Assembly (NCBI GenBank): GCA_030447595.1
Contig: JAUJON010000005.1
Location: forward strand, 1 to 58,860
Length of the DNA: 58,860 nucleotides
Direction: 5' to 3'
Source of the DNA: Thermosynechococcaceae cyanobacterium YX3bin19
Lineage (GTDB): Bacteria > Cyanobacteriota > Cyanobacteriia > Thermosynechococcales > Thermosynechococcaceae
Shown one piece after another: positions 55,853 through 58,860 of this stretch. The notes below the pieces were generated by a model. It saw only the letters and a list, made by a program, of their open reading frames with translations. It had not been told where the DNA came from and did not search any database. The position numbers were made by a program, and so were the translations under genes. Within the stretch, counting starts at the first letter, position 1. Each line of letters opens with the position of its first letter.

Positions 55853-56792
55853 GTGGATACAATCACCCTTGGCCCAAATGGACCCACTGTAAAGCCCTAT
55901 GCATTGGTACCTGGCAATGGGGAGACAAGCTTTTTTGGAACTACGGCAATAAGTATGGTCAACAAGTTCATGACGCTTTCAAAGCTTGTGTGGAGAGGGG
56001 CTTGACGTTTTTTGATACGGCTGAGGTTTATGGAACTGGCGACTCAGAAACGCTTCTAGGCCAGTTTAAGCAGGAAGTCACCGTCCCAGTCCAAATTGCC
56101 ACGAAGTATGGGCCGCTCCCTGGCGATTCACGGGCAAATCGGTTGCTGACGCCCTCAGTGGCAGCCTCAAACGGTTGCAGCTCGACCAAGTACCCCTTTA
56201 CCAGGTGCATTGGCCGTTTAGCTTCTTGATGAGCCAAGAAACACTGTTGAACGCATTGGCCAACGAAGTCAAACGGGGACGTATCGGCGCTGTGGGCGTG
56301 AGCAACTATTCAGCAGACCAGATGGTTCAAGCCCATAAGTTCTTAGTAGACCAGGGGGTGCCTCTGGCAACGAATCAAGTACGATACTCTTTATTAACCC
56401 GTCAAATTGAGTCTCAGGGTATTTTAGCTGTTGCTCGCCAGCTTGGCGTTAAAATTCTTGCTTATAGCTCTCTGGCTCAAGGTCTTTTGGGTGGCAAGTA
56501 TACACCGGAGAATCCACCTACTGATGCTCGCCGTTTTGACCGTCGTTTCAGTCGCAGTGGCTTAGAGAAAATTGCTCCAGTGATTAATTTACTTCGTCAG
56601 ATTAGTGAAGCTTATAATCGTACTCCTGCTCAGGTTGCTTTGAACTGGTTAATTACCCAAGGAGATGTGATTCCGATTGTTGGGGCTAAATCTCCTGAAC
56701 AGGCACGAGAAAATGCAGGAGCCTTGGGCTGGTCTCTGAATCACGAAGAAATTTCCCAGTTAGAGAGGGCTAGTCGTCCCTGGCTGAACTAA
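55853..56792 (+). CDS. Aldo/keto reductase (indels near the N-terminus as sequenced)
   Basis: This NADPH-dependent TIM-barrel reductase starts at GTG 55853 (DTITLGPNGPTVKP). It resumes after shifts as ALGTWQWGDKLFWNYGNKYG, then FFDTAEVYGTGDSETLLG with catalytic Asp and Tyr, and IATKYGPL with catalytic Lys. A C is missing from a CCC near 56120 (GPLP/WRFTGKSVADALSGSL). The intact C-terminal half (56175-56792) has YQVHWPFSFL, IGAVGVSNYSADQM, TNQVRYSLLTRQIE and IPIVGAKSPEQARENAGAL, the cofactor 2'-phosphate region. Substrate is unknown. Three or so indels are needed. Confidence 0.82.
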
Positions 56793-56872
56793 CTGTGCTT
56801 ACCGCGGTCACAGCTTAAGTTCTCCGTCCTTGCTGTAGAATGTGCTCGTAAGATTCTTTGTCGCTTTTTAGT

Positions 56873-57166
56873 ATGGAACCCAATACTCAAACAACGACAG
56901 GTGCTGATGCAGTGGATACCGCCATTGCTCAAGGTATCGATCTCGACGGCTCTGCCATTCCAGAGGCAAAGTTAGGTCTCTATCAAAAGGTGATGGCTCT
57001 GGAAGCCGGACGTCAGCGAAGTGGAGTCACCAATACTATGCGCTCTCGAATTGTGCGGATTGGTGCCAAGCACCTGCCGCAGGAGGAACTCAATCGGATG
57101 CTAGTCGAGGCAGATTTTACGCCCCTGAAGGATAAGGAAACTGCCTTTTACTATGGTGGCAAGTGA
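56873..57166 (+). CDS. Conserved hypothetical protein (97 aa)
   Basis: From ATG 56873 the frame reads MEPNTQTTTGADAVDTAIAQ, then AKLGLYQKVMALEAGRQRSG, MRSRIVRIGAKHLPQEELN and ends DFTPLKDKETAFYYGGK. The sequence is polar and probably soluble. It looks like a well-conserved cyanobacterial protein, but I cannot name the family. An upstream in-frame TTG at 56858 would add five residues and is less likely. The frame is intact; it converges on rdgB with a 34-bp gap. Confidence 0.65.
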   Translation: MEPNTQTTTGADAVDTAIAQGIDLDGSAIPEAKLGLYQKVMALEAGRQRSGVTNTMRSRIVRIGAKHLPQEELNRMLVEADFTPLKDKETAFYYGGK

Positions 57167-57200
57167 TAATAGCGTTCGAGAAATGTGAAATTGAGAAGGA

Positions 57201-57800
57201 TTAAAGGTTTTTTAGCTGGGGCAAGAGAGCTGCAAAAGCTTGCCCCCGATGGCTAACCTGTTGCTTTACTTCTGGAGGCATCTCGGCAAAGGTCATGCCT
57301 TGCTCCGGTACATAGAAAATTGGATCATATCCGAATCCTCCAGTGCCACGAGGAGCGTAGAGGATTTCGCCTTGACAGGTACCAACCGTCTGGAGGGCAA
57401 TTGAGCCATCAGGCTCAGCGATCGCAACTGCACAGACAAACTGGGCATTCCGGTTCGGCTCATCCCCCAGTTCCTGAAGTAAGCGGTTGATTCGGTCGGA
57501 GTCGGTTTTGGCGTAACGGGCGGAATTAAGCCCTGGTGCGCCGTTAAGAGCTTGGACCTCTAAACCAGAATCATCGGCGATCGCCCACTTTCTGACTGCC
57601 TGAGCAACCTGAGAAGCTTTGAGACAGGCGTTGGCTAAGAAGGTTGTGCCTGTTTCTTTAATCTCCAGTTCTTCTGGCTTTAGCGTCAGTTCCCATCTGG
57701 AATCTGTGAAATAGACCTGCATTTCCCGTAACTTGCCGGGGTTGGACGTTGCAACAACTAATTGGCTCACGATTGCGCTCGAAAAAAATTGATTGAGCAA
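57201..57800 (-). CDS. rdgB: XTP/dITP diphosphatase (HAM1/RdgB family)
   Basis: This enzyme hydrolyses non-canonical purine triphosphates (XTP, dITP, ITP) to monophosphates and so keeps hypoxanthine and xanthine out of DNA. Landmarks are LVVATSNPGKLREMQVYF (substrate-binding SNxxK), FLANACLKASQVAQAV, WAIADDSGLEVQALNGAPG (catalytic Asp pair), FGYDPIFYVPEQGMTFAEM and SHRGQAFAALL. The length is 199 residues, normal for the family, with about ten extra residues before the core (MLNQFFSSAIVSQ), so the exact start is uncertain. The frame is intact. Confidence 0.92.
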   Translation of the reverse strand: MLNQFFSSAIVSQLVVATSNPGKLREMQVYFTDSRWELTLKPEELEIKETGTTFLANACLKASQVAQAVRKWAIADDSGLEVQALNGAPGLNSARYAKTDSDRINRLLQELGDEPNRNAQFVCAVAIAEPDGSIALQTVGTCQGEILYAPRGTGGFGYDPIFYVPEQGMTFAEMPPEVKQQVSHRGQAFAALLPQLKNL

Positions 57801-57946
57801 GAACTGTTATCACTTTGACAGATAACTGGTCATTTCCTGGCAAAGCAAAATATTCTATCTAAAGAGGCTTCCCACACTAAATATCATGTGCATAAAGTTA
57901 GAAGTAGCAGAGCCTCGTTTGTACAGAGCGACCTACAGAACCTCCT

Positions 57947-58456
57947 ATGCCTGACTCCACTCTAAACCCCAACCTTCACCCTAATGAGATCCAGCAAAGC
58001 AGCGTGGAAGACTCTCCAACGGGTAATCCAGATGAGTTTCGCACAATGGCTCACGATGTCAACCCAATTTCTGGAGAGGAGAACTCTAGCACAGCAGACA
58101 CCAATGCGGTACCAGCCGCAGAACAGCCCCAGAATCAGACGGGGGCAATTGAGATACTGCTATCTCCCCTAGTAGAACTGCTAGGGAATTTAGTAAAAGT
58201 CTGGAAAGAAAATCGAACGCTGCTTATTTCTTTTGGCCTAGTGTTGGTGGTACTGCCCTTGACTACGCTTTTGATTGGCCTGGTGGTGAGTGTATTGACG
58301 GCAATTCACTCTGTGCCTCTTTTGGCATCTATCTTGAGACTGATAGGGGTAGGCTACAGTGTCTGGTTTGTCTCCCGTTACTTGCTTTCAGAAACCACAC
58401 AGCAGAAGCTCTCAGGTTTATGGCAAAAACTCCTTGAAGCAGCAGCTAGTCAGTGA
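57947..58456 (+). CDS. CAAD-domain thylakoid membrane protein (CURT1-like)
   Basis: The 169-residue protein has a long acidic, Ser/Asn-rich N-terminus (1-75), then amphipathic helix GAIEILLSPLVELLGNLVKV, two hydrophobic helices (LLISFGLVLVVLPLTTLLIG and LLASILRLIGVGYSVWFVSR) and a C-terminal amphipathic helix TTQQKLSGLWQKLLEAAA. This is the CAAD/CURT1 arrangement that bends thylakoid membranes and is found stand-alone or fused to some aminoacyl-tRNA synthetases. The frame is intact. A small gene with its own ribosome site follows 46 bp later. Confidence 0.8.
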   Translation: MPDSTLNPNLHPNEIQQSSVEDSPTGNPDEFRTMAHDVNPISGEENSSTADTNAVPAAEQPQNQTGAIEILLSPLVELLGNLVKVWKENRTLLISFGLVLVVLPLTTLLIGLVVSVLTAIHSVPLLASILRLIGVGYSVWFVSRYLLSETTQQKLSGLWQKLLEAAASQ

Positions 58457-58487
58457 AGTAGGTCCTTCACGTTATTTCAACAGTCTT

Positions 58488-58494
58488 GAGGAGA
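58488..58494 (+). promoter_or_regulatory. Ribosome binding site for the small gene at 58503
   Basis: GAGGAGA lies 8 bp before GTG 58503. No ATG is available in this frame after the end of the CAAD gene, so this site decides the start. Confidence 0.5.
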
Positions 58495-58502
58495 TCAAGA
58501 AA

Positions 58503-58745
58503 GTGCATCTTAGCGACGACGATAAGCAACGGATTATGAAGGAGTTGGCCCAAGGGAATATTAATCCGCTCCCGGGGGCAACTGACTCTTCTTCAGAGGC
58601 AGAAGACTTTGACCCGCATCTCTACCAGAATTTTGACGATTTTGCTCAGCGGCCCACCCACCAGAGGCAACCGGATGATAGCGCTCAAGCGTTTTTCAAC
58701 GAACTCAAAAATAGAGGTCTCAACGATCCTGGCTTAAAGTCATAG
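58503..58745 (+). CDS. Small hydrophilic hypothetical protein (80 aa)
   Basis: Starting at GTG 58503 the frame reads VHLSDDDKQRIMKELAQGNI, then NPLPGATDSSSEAEDFDPHL and ends FFNELKNRGLNDPGLKS. It is acidic and hydrophilic with an N-terminal helix and no membrane segment. The family is not recognised. The frame is also open upstream through SRYFNSLEEIKK into the CAAD gene, so a frameshift hiding an earlier start is possible. Position right after the CAAD gene suggests co-transcription. Confidence 0.5.
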   Translation: MHLSDDDKQRIMKELAQGNINPLPGATDSSSEAEDFDPHLYQNFDDFAQRPTHQRQPDDSAQAFFNELKNRGLNDPGLKS

Positions 58746-58842
58746 CAGCGGTCTTTGTCAACCTGCTCCCTCGCTGGTAGCAACGCGATCGCCCGTGGTC
58801 TGGAACCACTTTTAAAGTGAAGCTAAGCAGTCAGCAGAGATC

Positions 58843-58860
58843 ATGAAAAACTTTATCCGT
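58843..58860 (+). CDS. Possible start of a gene cut by the window end
   Basis: ATG 58843 opens MKNFIR and runs off the window. A purine-rich AGCAGAGA lies just upstream. Only six codons are visible, so this is only a marker. Confidence 0.25.

Noticed and set aside
1-58860. CRISPR arrays, rRNA operons, riboswitches and prophage
   Set aside because: No regularly spaced repeats, rRNA sequence, recognisable riboswitch core or phage structural genes were seen on either strand.

Overview
The window is a cyanobacterial chromosome segment. The evidence is the frequent HIP1 octamer GCGATCGC (for example 253-260 and 8124-8131), zeta-carotene desaturase followed by its usual SRPBCC partner, plant-type glycerate kinase, phytol kinase-like and CCB1-like proteins, a CAAD/CURT1-type membrane protein and a SigC-type group 2 sigma factor. 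Genes for mycosporine sunscreens and ergothioneine suggest a sun-exposed, desiccation- or oxidant-stressed lineage such as Chroococcidiopsis-like forms. The genus cannot be fixed from sequence reading alone.

Layout. 1-5 kb: tail of an unknown gene, glgB, tRNA-Pro(CGG), and two tandem five-bladed-propeller glycosidases on the minus strand. 5-6.9 kb: a decayed O-methyltransferase and an IS630-type transposase relic. 6.9-10.4 kb: the mycosporine operon mysA-mysB-mysC (minus). 10.9-16.3 kb: a site-2 protease, then the ergothioneine genes egtC-egtB-egtD and a WbuC-type cupin (plus). 16.4-22 kb: heavily frame-broken mscS, pRiA4b ORF-3-like, ArnT-like glycosyltransferase and mltA. 22-28 kb: a TIR-like conserved protein, a CCB1-like factor, sigC, a fur-family regulator with repeated upstream boxes, and glycerate kinase. 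28-34.6 kb: remnants, zds plus SRPBCC, small membrane proteins and phytol kinase. 34.9-45.4 kb: an alkaline-phosphatase-superfamily enzyme, a HAD phosphatase, Uma2, an RppA-like regulator, mutS, an SmtB-type sensor with a CDF zinc exporter, an ABC ATPase and an atypical response regulator. 46-58.9 kb: a hydrolase, kinase and GNAT fragments, a FAD oxidoreductase, tldD, ftsE-ftsX, a WecG-type glycosyltransferase, a sugar-binding lipoprotein, an aldo/keto reductase, rdgB and a CAAD protein.

Two themes stand out. First, mysABC (UV-absorbing mycosporines) and egtCBD (antioxidant ergothioneine) lie within about 9 kb of each other, separated only by a membrane protease gene, forming a photoprotection and redox-protection neighbourhood. 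Second, roughly 20 genes carry single-base indels. Many of those I traced fall in short mononucleotide runs, inside proteins that are otherwise well conserved, including ftsE at Walker A, zds and mutS. This looks mainly like consensus error in the assembly. A mutator lineage is the biological alternative, because mutS itself is disrupted. A few loci (O-methyltransferase, IS630, GH15 tail, GNAT) look like real decay. No CRISPR array, rRNA, prophage or intact insertion sequence was seen.
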